Below are positions 9,970-21,300 of a DNA stretch of 23,416 bases, in pieces. Origin of the DNA: Gnetum montanum (Eukaryota; Streptophyta; Gnetopsida; Gnetales; Gnetaceae). The stretch covers positions 209,587-233,002 of the forward strand of contig MNCI01008572.1 in NCBI GenBank assembly GCA_015680685.1. The letters are read 5' to 3'. The notes beneath the pieces were generated by a model. It saw only the letters and a list, made by a program, of their open reading frames with translations. It was not told the DNA's origin and made no database searches. The position numbers and the translations under genes are program-made. Within the stretch, counting starts at the first letter, position 1. The number at the start of each line of letters is the position of its first letter.

Positions 9970-11620
9970 ATGTGTTGAGAATGCTTCAGAATTTTTAGTA
10001 AAAAAGGGTTAGAAGATAGATTTTTTGAAGGGAAGTTGAGGCATTTATTTCACTCTTAAATTTGACTAGAATTACATTGAACAATTACATAGAAGGTATT
10101 TAAATTTTCTCCTTTAGTTATAGGGCTTTGCTATCTTCAATTGAATTTATTTGAGGTGTTTCAATGGTTTCTCTTTGGTTATGTCTAGAAGACCAACCTA
10201 GAAAACTGCAACAAAAAAATGTGAAACACTACTGTAGGTTCATCACCAATGCATTTCTCTTCATACTTGATTTTATAGCTATTGAATCATATCAAGGAGC
10301 AACCATGATGGTGAAGTAAGGTTAGAATGGAATGATAAGAATTTGGAGTGAGTTATTTTGGCTAAATTATCTATTTGGAAATGATCAAATAGGCTAACAA
10401 AGAATTCCAAATGTGTTGACATCATGTTTATGGCATAGTGATATGATCACTAGTTGATAACTACTTCATGCATTATGCTTGAAGTATTGGTCATTGATGA
10501 TGTTTAGAGAAACGAGTACTTGGTTATGGGCTTCATTGGCCACTTGGCTCTTTTTTTTTAAGTCATTGGTTTACTTTACTTAAGGCTACTTTGTCCATCT
10601 AGGCTTTCTTGGATTTTCTCATTTTTTTTATTTTTTTTGGGAGAAAACTATTATTTATGTTTCAATGTCAAGGCCAAAATTTTGTAATCTTATTGAATGA
10701 AGTGGTTGGAGATTCAAGGAATTGGTTGATTGAGCATCTTGAAGTATATCATATGGCCAATACATAAGAATTTCAAACATAGGTTTTCATCGTAAGCAAG
10801 GTGATATAGGTTAAAATAGTGTATGATTATGGATAAGAAGAAATAGTAGAAAGAACATGGAAAAAGTACCATTAGGATGGTAAAACAAGCTAATGTCATC
10901 TCATGCTTTGAGATCACGTAATAACTTGATGTTGTGATGAGTCACACCTTTGTGATTACTCTAGGTTCATTGTGCAAACACAACTCAAAGGAAACAAGAA
11001 AATAAATCAAAGACATAAGAAATTATAAACAATAACAATGAGATAATGAGAAAACATTGGTCACCATGAGACACAAATAGCATATCTTGAGAACATAGTA
11101 TCTTAGTTTGCATATTTGTGCAAAAGTTGTAGTGTTTTGAGGCCAAAGAGAAGAGATCATGTATGCTTGCTTATTATAGGTCACAAACTCCATCAATGCT
11201 ACATATCCACTTAAATCAAAAAATAAAGTCAAAAAAAGACTAAGAGCAAACAAGTTAACATTAGATATGATATAGTTTAAGATATGAATGATTAACCAGG
11301 TTAGTTAATTCATTTTTATCTAGGTTTTCTATCTTGATGGCTCAATCGAGGTCCTGCACACTAAAGAGAATACATTAAATGACATATGTATTGTATGTTG
11401 ATCAAGTAAGAATTAAGTAAAATGAAATAATATAATAAGTTACATGAGTTTTCATCTTAGTTATTATATTGGTACAATAGAAATTAATTTAATATGAAGG
11501 TCATAAATACATACAATAATATTTTTTAATTGTTAAAATAGGTCATAATGGTAGCTTGTCCCCTATGGTCGTCATTTCTGGTAAGCATGGGCAACATGTG
11601 CGTAGTATATTCCTAGCTTG
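9970..11620. other. AT-rich interval with no recognised feature
   Basis: I looked on both strands for conserved domains, LTR ends and tandem repeats and saw none. Open frames such as 10714-10917 and 11023-11253 on the minus strand are short, hydrophobic by AT composition and lack motifs. Confidence 0.45.
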
Positions 11621-11623
11621 GTA

Positions 11624-11800
11624 GTGTTTCTAGTTAATTAAGGTAAGGTTTATACTAGCAAAATGTATTTGACTACCAGTGTTTTTGATCAATTAAGATG
11701 AGATTTTCACTGGCATAGCTTATTTGACTTGTAGTGTTTTTGATCAATTAAGCTCAATTTTTCACTGGCCCAACTTATTTGACTATTAGCATTTTTCAGC
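11624..11800 (+). repeat. Minisatellite with exact 55-bp period
   Basis: Unit starts are at 11624, 11679, 11734 and 11789, exactly 55 bp apart. Each unit opens with GTGTTTTTGATCAATTAAG or a variant and contains TTTTCACTGGC and TTATTTGACT. Three full units are present, then the array breaks into single related words (TAGTGTTTTTGACCAATTA near 11842). Confidence 0.75.
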
Positions 11801-11964
11801 TAGAGGTGTGGGATCCACATCTATTATTTTTTATTAAAGAGTAGTGTTTTTGACCAATTACATGGAATTTTTCATAGTGACAACAATTTTTAGCATGGCT
11901 TGAAGTTTTATTAGCATTTTTAGTAATACTTGGGTTTCTCAGGGATTTTTGGATTGCTAACACA

Positions 11965-12034
11965 ATGTTTTTAGTGATTTATGCTATAGTAGCATAATCC
12001 CAATGTTTTTGACATGTAGGCTATGAAAGAAACA
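11965..12034 (+). repeat. Left part of a ~69-bp tandem repeat interrupted by the 6.5-kb element
   Basis: The 69-bp unit at 11965-12033 (GTGATTTATGCTA ... CCAATGTTTTTGACAT ... CTATGAAAG) has a homologous next unit at 18544-18610 and a third, partial one from 18611 to about 18660. Removing the element at 12040-18543 and one copy of the target duplication restores continuous tandem phase. Confidence 0.7.
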
Positions 12035-12039
12035 TTTTT

Positions 12040-12621
12040 TGTGAGAGATGTCCCAAAGTGGTGGTTCTCTTGGGCTCTCCCCATGGTTCGGGGGCCATGG
12101 AACACTTTGAGATGTCCTCGGATGACTCTCAAGTGTTAGAAAACCCACCCCGGCTTGGCGGTACCAAGCTAGCAATAGGACACCCTCTTGTTGTAACTCT
12201 CTTCTAAGTCCTCTTCATTCCCCCTTCACCATGGAGAACTACATGGCCTCTATTCTATGGCAGTCGTAGATATGTAGGTAGCCAAGACTAGATAGTTTTG
12301 GTGTCATGCTAGGTGATACCTTGTACCAGATCATGAGGGATCTAGGGGTGAGGCACCTTTCCTTGTAGGTGCATCATTTCCCCTCTCACCGATGTTGTCT
12401 ACAAGGTTGTGTGTGTGCTTGTTTGCATGGTCCTCATTTTGGAGTTGGTTATCCTCCATGAGGTGCATTTCCATATATGTTAAGAAGCTATGATTCTGCT
12501 TGCACTCACTCTTGAGTTGCTTGCTTGCTTGAGGTGTATTCCCCAGGTCTTCCGCCCCAAATCCATTGGATCTTAGAGAATTCCTTGGGGTGCTGGACAA
12601 CGTCGGGGCAACATTGTTATA
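12040..12621 (+). repeat. 5' LTR of the 6.5-kb element (582 bp)
   Basis: Starts TGTGAGAGATG and ends TTGTTATA, where the expected terminal CA has become TA. It aligns without net length change to 17962-18543. No clear TATA box is seen; a long minus-strand open frame (12331-12780) crosses the LTR end and is an artefact of composition. Confidence 0.88.
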
Positions 12622-12623
12622 GA

Positions 12624-12635
12624 TGGTATTAGAGC
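12624..12635 (+). other. Primer-binding site (initiator Met-tRNA type)
   Basis: TGGTATTAGAGC lies two bases after the 5' LTR. It differs by one transition from TGGTATCAGAGC, the sequence complementary to the 3' end of plant initiator methionine tRNA and the usual minus-strand primer site of plant LTR elements. This fixes the element's orientation as +. Confidence 0.85.
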
Positions 12636-15600
12636 ATTTTTGAAATTGTGTTTTGATATTCATGTGCTCTTTGGTTGTGTTATTCCATAGAGGTTGTTCA
12701 ATTAATGGTCCCTTTGGATTGATAGCTAGGTGATCTAGGATCATATCCTTATGTATTCTTGAAGAGTTGCCTGATGGCAATGTTCTACACTCTTCATGAG
12801 GGGAAAAATGTTAAATTGTGAGAAACTGATGTATGTTTCTCTCCTTGAGGATATTAACGATTGCGTTGTGGTGATGTCCTCCACTTGTTTACTTATGGTT
12901 GGACTAATTGTGATTGTATGTGATATGGTAGAGAGGAGTTCTATTGGAAACTCAAGAATTTTGTTGTTCAAGGAGCTCTCATCTTTGGTCTCCAATGATT
13001 CATCTAGGATGAATCGGACTGAGTCTCTGCTTCGGTTTCCACCCAGATGACATGTTTCAAGATGCCATCTATTGAATTGTGTAGGATAGGATATCCTTGC
13101 ACTCCCACTCACCCTAGATATAGTGAGTATGGGAAAATACAAATTGGGACAAGATGGTTCCTAGATACCCCAGGATGGAGGGCCTTCGGACATGTGCTCT
13201 TGGTAAGCCTTGTTCTGGGTGGATTATGACCATTGCTAATAGACTTCATATGATCATGTTTGCAATTTTATTTTTATCTATTTGTGTATGCATGTCTTCT
13301 TAGTTTCACCTTCAAATTCTACATGTGTGTTACCTTCATCATGTCTATCATTCGTAACTCAAGGCTTGGTGTTCTATGTGGTATGATGACTTACTATTGG
13401 GAACGTTGAGGATGCATTTTGAGGCCATTTGTGCCATCCAAAAGCCAAATGTTTATTGTCTTATTTGACAATTTCTTGTGTGTGAGGCATGATTGCCCTT
13501 GTTGTTGATCTTTGTGAGTTGTGCTCCCTTATTTGAGTTGGTTGTGTTGCCCTTGGATTTGTGGCATCACTCTTTTGATTGGTGACATTTCTTAATCACC
13601 TTGATTTGAAGACTACTGGTGTTGGTCATTCTATTGTTGGTTCTTGTTGAGACTGCACCTCTTTTGATGAGAGTCTTTCTTGTGGATGCATCATTTGTGA
13701 TGTTGCTTGTCATTGCGAGAATTGGTTTTATGCAAACTTGTTGTTAGATAGACCTTGGTCTTCCACCTTATTTTTGAGTTGAGATGACAATTCTCTATTG
13801 CCCATGACTCATATGATTATGTTGTGATTTTGATCCTGGTTGAAACTAGTGTTAGTTGCTGGGAATGATTGTTGTATATGAATCTTGGAATTTTGAGAGT
13901 GTGCTAGCTCTCTTTAGGTGCGCCTCATGATGAAATCATTTTTTTGAAGGTATCTAATTAATCCATCAATGTTTTGCATGATTGATCTCTTTGCATGTTG
14001 CTGAGGTCTTGCTTTTTATGATGTTGCAAGAGTGATATTACTTTGTTATATGATCATGCTTGATGCTTGTGTATGAGGCTGATGTGTTGATCATATTCCT
14101 GCTAACTTCTATGTTTCTGAGCTTTTGTCTCAATGTTTGCAGGTAGCACAAGTACAAAGATGTAGCCAGTGGTGACCTCAGTTGATTCTATGAGCACTAT
14201 GTCTATGGGGAAGATATGTGCTCTTGAGACCTTCATGAACTGATTATTTGGTCTCAGAATCCCAACATTGGGTTGTGGATTTATCAATACCTTGGCTATG
14301 ATGAATTGGTAGGGACATTATGATTTTTTTGCCTCTCTATACTAGGTGAGCACTAATAGAGGATGGTGATCTATCCTAGACCCTATAGATATTGGGCTAG
14401 CAAATGGCATGAAATGGTGTCCTTGGCCAAGCCAAATACTGATGGCCCAGGAGTGGCCAATGCATTGAGGTCCCACTATGGCAGGTGGTGGATACTCAAT
14501 TGGCATGTTTCATTATTTGATCGTTGCATTCGTGTCCTGAATCATTTTCATTTGATGGAAATCATGTAGTGGGTTTAGTGTGATGGTTGATCATGTATGT
14601 TTTGAGATAGTGGTGCAGTGTGACAGATGATCATTTATGCTTTGTGAAAGAGATAGGTTTTTCTTAGAACAACATGGTTCTTCATGGTATGCTCCTGGTG
14701 GCCTAAATCTTTCAGCCTAGGATGGGCTTGGGTAGTTTTCCCTATAGCCTTCTAGGCTTGGGTAGCATTCCCAAATACCATGTATGTTCTCATTATAATG
14801 TTTTCCTATCCTTGAGTGTGTGAAATGTATCCTTGTGATATTCTCAATTCAACTGTATGCACTCAAAAGTGCTAGATGTATTGCCCTATGTGACTCAGTT
14901 GTCTCCTAGTTGTAGGCCTATGCCACACCTTGTGACAAGGCCAAGCTTAATGTATGTTGTTTTTCCTAGTGCTTGTTTTGAAGCACCCTTACTATATGTT
15001 GTAAATGGCCTTTGTGCCTTGATGTATAATTATGCTGAAACCATCATGGGAAATTCTTCAGTTGTGATATGGTATTGTAATGAATGGACCAGTGCATTTC
15101 CTTGCCCATTGTGCTCTTGAACTAGTGCCATGTGTTCTTGGTGATGTTGGCATGCCTGGATGGTATGTGCTTTGGTGAATGTCCTTGAGACAGGAAAAAT
15201 CTTGGGAACACTTTCTCTTGTGTTCTTGGACTAGCAAAGATCTTGTCCACAAATGATCGATGGTGGTATGTAGCTTGAAATACACAAAGAAATTGGTTTG
15301 ATGTGCTTGTTCTTGATAATGGGTGGTTCACTATGGCCATGTGAATTACAATGGTAGACTAAAATTCAAATCGATGTAATGTCTAGTGGTGGATTTGAGT
15401 TGAGTTCTGGGTATTGGCTCCTAGACTTGCTCTTCCATGATGGATGCAATCGTGGAGTAGCCTTGCAAATGTTGGGATGCTGTTCCATCCTTGAATAAAT
15501 GATGTTACAAATATAGAAATTGTGACTTCCCTTGGTGGCCTTGCTTAGTGGGCTTGAATGTGCTCAAAACACTTGAGCCTATGATCTCATGATTGAGGGC

Positions 15601-17942
15601 TTATAATGATTATGCATGTGGCGTGGTTTCGTAATTGATTTCTTTTGGTGATTTGGAGGGCTATGATGTGCTCTCATGATTTGGAACTTATTGGTTATTT
15701 CATGGTCTATGGTGTGATTCCATGATAGGGAACTCATTGTGCTTAATAGGCTATGGTGTCTTGCTAAATTTTCCTGTGTACTCTGTCCCTTATGTACACT
15801 GATGTATCACATAGTCCCTTTCTAATGTATTGTCCCATGTCTCTGGTGTAATGTTAATTCATGTTGGTGTTCTCACCTCCCTGGTGGGATAGCAGAGTTG
15901 AGCATGATATCACTTGATGAATCTTTAATTGTATGAGGGGTTATTCTCCATTTCGATGGATGCCCTCTTCAGTTCTTGAAATAATAAGGCAGGTGGTATT
16001 GAGACGGTTGTCTCTTATTTGGGACCTAGAAGCTGTTGATGTTCGAGACTTGTTCCTAGTAGTTGCCCCATGTTCGTGAACTCTTGGGGTTTGTTTTTAG
16101 AGATAGAATGTTGTTATAGGGATGAAATTCAGGGAAACTCCTTTGTGAGGTTGCATTGTTGATGTTCCTTCTTGTAAGAAAGGCATGATCTTATGTACTC
16201 AGCTTTTGGAGGCTTTAGAGGAACTTCCTTGTTAGGGTTCTCTAGTAGACCACGCTTATTGTAAACCCTTCAAAGATGAATTATGTAGTGTTTTGAGTTG
16301 TAATTGATGTTGGTGAAGCCCATTCCATGTAAAACTATCTTGAGGAACTAGTCCTCCTATGGGAAAAATGTTGTTGTTGACTTGTGTATATCATTTGGAT
16401 TGAATGATAATAGGTAGTGGTGCAGCCTTGTCCACCAAAAATTGATGTAAATGGGCTTGACTGTGATGTATGAAATAAAAAACTAGATCTCCCAAGATGA
16501 AATAGAAATCCCTCTTGATAAAATTTCAAAGGGATGAATTGCTTGGTGTCTCGAGTTGTTCTCAAGGTGAAATTGAATTTGGATAGGACTTGTGAATCTA
16601 TGTCTTCCCTCAGCTAGTAACAGTTTGATGAGATGGTTCTATTGGCTATATTGACTACTTGGGCATGTATTATGGGTAAGGTGTAGCTAGGTTTCTATGC
16701 TTACCTATGAAAGAAACCTCCCATAATAGGTGTTGATCATGAGACTGGCAGTCATTCTTGATACAGTGGGGAAACTCAAATTCTAGGAACCTCAATGTTC
16801 CTTGGAGAATTCATGATCTAGTTGCTCTAAGAGGTGACTCTATACTCTTTCCTAGACCTAGTGTTTAGAAAATGATGCTTGTTCCATAACTTGGAGTGGG
16901 AGGGATAGCTTGTATGTAGAAAGTGTGGTTGATCCTTCTCCATGAACAAGATATTATGGTGTCATTCGATGATGTGCTTATAGTTGACATGAGGCAGGTG
17001 TATGGAGGATTGTCATGGGGTTGGCTACCCAATAGATCCTCCACTTGTTCTAACATTCAAGAAAGCATTCTTGATGTTGGACAATCACAAGAGGTGTTGA
17101 TGATAGTGGGGGCTTGTTGTATGTTAGCCTCTTGGAGAAGTTTCCAAATAGATTTTTGGGTCTTCTCTCTCGTTGTGGCTATGGAATACTATTGGATGGT
17201 GAATTGAGGGATGCAATGCTGGTGTCTATGAATGGCAAGGTTAAGCTCAAAATATCTACCCTTGTACCTTTTTTTTAAGGGAGAACATGCTTGACTCCCT
17301 TCATACCAGCTTGAATAGACATGATGAGAAAAAAATGCCCATGGTATCGATGCACATGGAATCAGTGTTTAGATGGTTGCACTGGTGAGACCTCATGCAT
17401 CTGGATGCAAGTAGTAGAACATGGAGTTCTGGAAAGCATGAGTTGCTTGTGGAGACATGGCTCTTCAAAGCATGTCCTTCCTCTTGGTTTGTTTTTCCCA
17501 AGTCCCTCACCATGGGTAGTGGCCCTAGTGAGTCCTCAAAAAAAAATCATTGGGTGCTGAGATGCCATTCACAAAGGAGCTTGGTGAGACTTGCAGAAGA
17601 GGAGCTGTCTTCTTGCATAAGTATGGCTTTACGTAAGAAGATATGTCTCTAGACCCTCAGAAGGGATGGATCTAGGGGATTCCTTAGAGATGTTGGCCAT
17701 TTTGGTTGGGCTCTCCTGCTCGTTATAGAGTAGGGAAGTCTTTGGGCTTCCTCCAATTGCCCCTTGTGTTTCATGCAAGGCATTGGATGGAAGGACATAT
17801 CAGGTGTTGGGGTTGGTAACTTCTTTCAAGCCTGGTGTTAGAGGATTTGACAAATCCCTGGAGTTGAGGGAGTTCTAAACCCATATAGAAGTGTACTCTT
17901 GAAGCTATCCTAGGCTTTGCTCCGAGGATGTCACTTCTCTAT
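12636..17942 (+). other. Non-coding interior of the 6.5-kb element
   Basis: A 5.3-kb stretch noticeably rich in G and T on the + strand, with many TTGTG, GATG and CTTGG words. Candidate frames at 12796-13050, 14363-14569, 16923-17207 and 17395-17652 (+) and at 12741-13142 and 16335-16565 (-) were read for Gag, aspartic protease, YxDD and integrase motifs; none was found. The stretch at about 17320-17660 is the most protein-like on +, but it has no family I recognise. If the element once encoded proteins, frameshifts now hide them. Confidence 0.55.
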
Positions 17943-17960
17943 GGGGGGGAGGGGGGAGGA
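17943..17960 (+). other. Polypurine tract of the 6.5-kb element
   Basis: An 18-nt run of G and A only (seven G, A, six G, A, GG, A) ends one base before the 3' LTR start. This is the plus-strand primer position for reverse transcription. Confidence 0.88.
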
Positions 17961-17961
17961 T

Positions 17962-18543
17962 TGTGAGAGATGTCCTAGAGTGGTGGTTCTCTTGGGTTCT
18001 CCCCATAGTTTGAGGGCTATGGCACACTTTGAGGCACCCTCAGGTGACTCTCAAGTGTTAGAAAACTCACCCCGACTTGGCAGTACCAAGCTAGCAATAG
18101 GACACCCTCCTATTGTAACTCTCTTCTAAGTCCTCTTCATTTCCCCCTCATCATGGAGAACTACATGGCCCTAATTCTACGATAGTCATAGATATGTAGG
18201 CAGCCAAGACTAGATAGTTTTGGTGTGGTGCCAGGCCACAACTTGTACCAAATTGTGAGGGATCTTGGGGTGAGGCACGTTTCCTTGTAGGTGCATTGTT
18301 TCCCCTCCCATTGATGTTTTCTACAAGGTTGTGTGTGTGCTTGTTTGCATGGTCCTCGTTTTGGAGTTGATTACCCTTTGTGAGGTGCGTTGCCATATAT
18401 GTTAAGAAGCTGTGATTTTGCTTGCACTTTCTCTTGAGTTGCTTGCTTGCTTGAGGTGTATTCCCTAGGTCTTCCACCCCAAATCCATTGGATCTTAGAG
18501 AATTCGTTGGGGAGTCGGACAACGTTGGGGCAATGTTGTTACA
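17962..18543 (+). repeat. 3' LTR of the 6.5-kb element (582 bp)
   Basis: Starts TGTGAGAGATG and ends TTGTTACA, retaining the canonical CA. It is the same length as the 5' LTR. It is followed by TTTTT, the duplicated target. The minus-strand open frame 18151-18522 mirrors the one in the 5' LTR and is not considered a gene. Confidence 0.88.
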
Positions 18544-18660
18544 TTTTTGGTGATTTACTCTAGAGGAGCATAAATACCAATGTTTTTGACATCTAGGCTA
18601 TGAAAGGTAGATTTTTGTTGATTTACACTAGACCTACATAAATACCATGATTTTTTATAG
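18544..18660 (+). repeat. Right part of the interrupted ~69-bp tandem repeat
   Basis: The unit 18544-18610 (GGTGATTTACTCTAG ... ACCAATGTTTTTGACAT ... CTATGAAAGG) matches the unit left of the element. A third, partial unit begins at 18611 (TTGATTTACACTAG ... CATAAATACCATG). Confidence 0.7.
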
Positions 18661-18954
18661 TTCAAGGAAAGCCAGTAGAGTAGAATATTTTCTCCTTCTC
18701 AGCATACATAGTGGAAAGTAAGTAGCATTTTTAGATTTTTTCATGGCCTTGGGGACTAGAATTGTTTGTTTTTTCTTGCCTAGATAGGTAGAATTTTTGA
18801 GGTTTTGTGAATGTAAAGGTAACATTTTTGTGCTTCCCAGCTTGTGAGAGTATTGTTTTTAAGAATCTATGCTAGAGCATTGTAAATCTTAGCATTTTTT
18901 ATGATTCAAGGAAGCTAGGAGAGCAATGTATTTGGGATTTCATGCCTAAATAGT

Positions 18955-19450
18955 AGCAAATTAGAGATTTTATGCTTGAAAAGGCTAGCATTTTTGATGT
19001 TTTACTTGGATAGGTAGCATTAATGGTGTTTGTGCCTATAAAGGTAGCGTTATGGGATTCTTGACATAGTAAAGTAGCATTTTTGAGATTGTTAACTTGG
19101 GAAAGTAGTGTTTTGATCTTGCCAACTTCGGAAATCAACATTATTGATCTTCCTAAATTGGGAAAATAATGTTTTTGAGCTTTCCAACTTTGGAAAGTAG
19201 CATTTATGAGATTCCCAACTTGGGAAAACATGTTTTTGAGGTTTCCCATGTGAGAAAACAACGTTTTTGAGTTTTTGGCTTGGGAAAACAACATTTTTGA
19301 GCTTCATGACTTGGGAAAGTAGCATTTTTCATCTTCTTGACTTGGGAAAATAATGTTTTTAATCTTCCCCACTTAGGAAAACAAAGATTTTGAGCTTCTT
19401 GACTTGGGAAAGCTTCATTTGTTAGCTTCACAACTTGGAAATGCAACATG
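18955..19450 (+). repeat. Degenerate ~30-bp minisatellite, about 16 units
   Basis: The core is CTTGGGAAA-(A/G)TAGCATTTTTGAGCTTC, with successive CATTTTTGAG-type anchors near 18988, 19017, 19048, 19077, 19109, 19140, 19169, 19201, 19229, 19261, 19291, 19322, 19353 and 19384. Unit length wanders between 28 and 32 bp. Because this is close to a multiple of three, minus-strand translation gives a false repetitive peptide (FSQVGNLKN-like) in overlapping frames 18899-19449. Confidence 0.8.
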
Positions 19451-19782
19451 TTTTCATTTTCTTTGGGTTTTTTGTTGAGGAGAAGGGTAATGTATTTGTT
19501 TCCAAGCCTAGGAAAAGCTCAACATTTTGGAAGTCTATTTACTTGAAAGCTAGCATTTTTGGTCTCTGATTCATGGGAAGGCTATTGTGTTTACCATTTT
19601 TAGGCCTTGGTAGGCTAGTGTTTATTAGTTTCAGGCCCTGGTAGGCCATGGCTACACCTTTTTATTGACCATGAGATAATCTTATAAGAATTTAAAAAAA
19701 ATAAAATAAGAATTGAAACATGATATAAGGCTAAAAAAGCAAAGAAATGTTCATTGATAAATAAAGGAATAAGATGTCTATT
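19451..19782. other. Short non-coding interval between minisatellite and gag-protease remnant
   Basis: Contains a few stray satellite words (TAGCATTTTTGG near 19552) and a repeated phrase CCTTGGTAGGCTAGTG / CCCTGGTAGGCCATGG at about 19603 and 19636. An A-rich run lies at 19693-19709. No gene is seen. Confidence 0.45.
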
Positions 19783-20910
19783 TTAGAGTTGTTGCTTGAT
19801 CTTTGATAGATCAGGAAGCTCCTTATGCAAAATCCTATGTTCACCATTTCTCTTGTCTACCATGGCAAATGACACTTGTTTTGATATTTTGTTTAATGAT
19901 GTAGAGTTAGATTTAACATTGTTGGCCCCATCTTGAATGTTGAGTTTCTTATTGGTATTGGGAGTTTCATCTTGAAACTCCACTTTCAATTCTTATTTAA
20001 TGTCAACATTGTTAACAAATGGTAAAAATATGTTATTTCCATGAATTACAATTTTGTCATTCTGATATGATAAGTAAATCTCCTAGTGTATGGAAGATGA
20101 GACTGCTCATAGGTTTGCTAATTGATGAGTGGTGAGGTACCCCTATGCTCAACCATATGAATACGAGCATGTATGCATGATCTAGTCAGACTCTTCAGAC
20201 AGACTAGTTGTGGTATCTAGACAATTATACTCTGATCGCAGTTCATTTTCTTGCCACTTGTAGTAGTATTTTCTTTTTCACATATGGTTTAGTCCAGAGT
20301 GAGGTGTATGATGCGATTCTAAACTAGGCTACTCCTAGAGACAATGGGAAACAATCTTGATTAAGCTAATAGGAAGCATAAATTAAAATCTAAGCTAGCC
20401 TAAGTGCGATGAGCATCCGTCCTTAATCATCCATATGCATCTTGGACCTCGTGTACTACTTCTGGGATTTCCAAGCACACATTACTTGAGCACTACTAGA
20501 TACATTATTGGGTTACCAAGTAGTTACACTTAAATGTTCATGATTAAGTCGTACTCATTCTGCATTAGCAACAAGAAGTGTAATTAATGATAAAGGAAAT
20601 ATTAACTAGATAGAAAATAATAAATTATCAACAATTAAAGTAAATAAAAGCTAAGTAAATAAGAATGAAAGTGAGAGTAATTAATTGCTAAGTAGACTAT
20701 GGTCTAATCTAGCCTAACACAAGTAACCATTCCCACTTCTCGGACACATCCTAAACTTCGTGTAAACACTGCTGGTCTATCAAATGCTAATCATTTCTGA
20801 GCTATGAAGTGTCACACATATGCTCGAAGGGCTTGTGCTCATGTAATTTAACAATTTGCTTAATTGATCAAAATGAATTGCTATGCTAATAACATGAATG
20901 TAAAGTGCAT

Positions 20911-20935
20911 AAAATAAAATAAAATAAAATAAAAT
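20911..20935 (+). repeat. (AAAAT)5 microsatellite inside LTR B
   Basis: Five perfect AAAAT units are followed by an imperfect one. It lies in the AT-rich middle segment that makes LTR B longer than LTR A. Confidence 0.8.
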
Positions 20936-20992
20936 ATAAATGCTTAAGAAAACAAATCTCAAGTGCTACAAGGATGAATCAAAGAGCTTGTC

Positions 20993-20998
20993 TTTATT
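20993..20998 (-). terminator. AATAAA polyadenylation signal in LTR B
   Basis: On the minus strand GGCAATAAAGA reproduces the words at 6233-6243 in LTR A and 23127-23137 in LTR C. It lies about 170 bp downstream of the TATA box, the same distance as in A and C. Confidence 0.55.
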
Positions 20999-21166
20999 GC
21001 CAACATAATGATGTGCTTAGGTACATCTATGGTTGAATGAAGATCTGTTTACACTTAGACCTCCTACTATGGGAACTTGGAAATATTCTAACTTTTGAAT
21101 AGACAGACTACAAAAGTTTTGCTACTTGACTCCTAAAAACATCCTCTCAATTGTGTGCATGGGCAC

Positions 21167-21300
21167 TATATTTATAGACCCAGAAGTAACTCGGTAATAA
21201 GCACTCTAATAATTAGAATAATCACTCTAATAATAAGCACTCTAATAATTAGAGTAACTGCTCTAATAATAACCACTCTAATAATTAGAGTAACTGCTTC
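21167..21300 (-). promoter_or_regulatory. U3 of LTR B: 36-bp palindromic array plus TATA box
   Basis: Three tandem units with an exact 36-bp period lie at 21196-21231, 21232-21267 and 21268-21300 (last one shorter). Each carries the dyad CTCTAATAATTAGAG or a one-base variant. On the minus strand a TATAAATATA box follows at 21176-21167. The core TAATAATTA resembles homeodomain or HD-Zip dimer sites, which is an inference only. The array occupies the same position as the unrelated CpG-rich array in LTRs A and C. Confidence 0.65.

Larger units (their letters stand above)
12040..18543 (+). mobile_element. LTR retrotransposon with complete ends, 6504 bp, LARD-like (no coding domain found)
   Basis: Two directly repeated LTRs, both 582 bp, start TGTGAGAGATGTCC. 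Target duplications TTTTT lie at 12035-12039 and 18544-18548. A primer-binding site TGGTATTAGAGC follows the 5' LTR and a long G-rich polypurine tract precedes the 3' LTR. The structure is that of an LTR element with both ends preserved. The interior (about 5.3 kb) shows no Gag, protease, RT, RNase H or integrase motif that I can recognise, and no frame longer than about 150 codons. It therefore resembles a large retrotransposon derivative mobilised by a relative's proteins. By hand I count about 70 differences over 582 LTR positions, some 58 of them transitions, so the insertion is old. Confidence 0.88.

Noticed and set aside
12400-12540. TGTGTGTG and GCTTGCTTGCTTG runs as microsatellites
   Set aside because: Too short, and present identically in both LTRs, so they are part of the LTR sequence.
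12331-12780. 149-codon minus-strand open frame
   Set aside because: It spans the 5' LTR end and primer site against the element's orientation, and a mirror frame exists in the 3' LTR (18151-18522); no domain seen.
18899-19449. Overlapping minus-strand frames encoding a repetitive FSQVGNLKN-like peptide
   Set aside because: They lie wholly in the ~30-bp minisatellite, appear in all three frames and follow from its period being near a multiple of three; no upstream promoter or conserved start.
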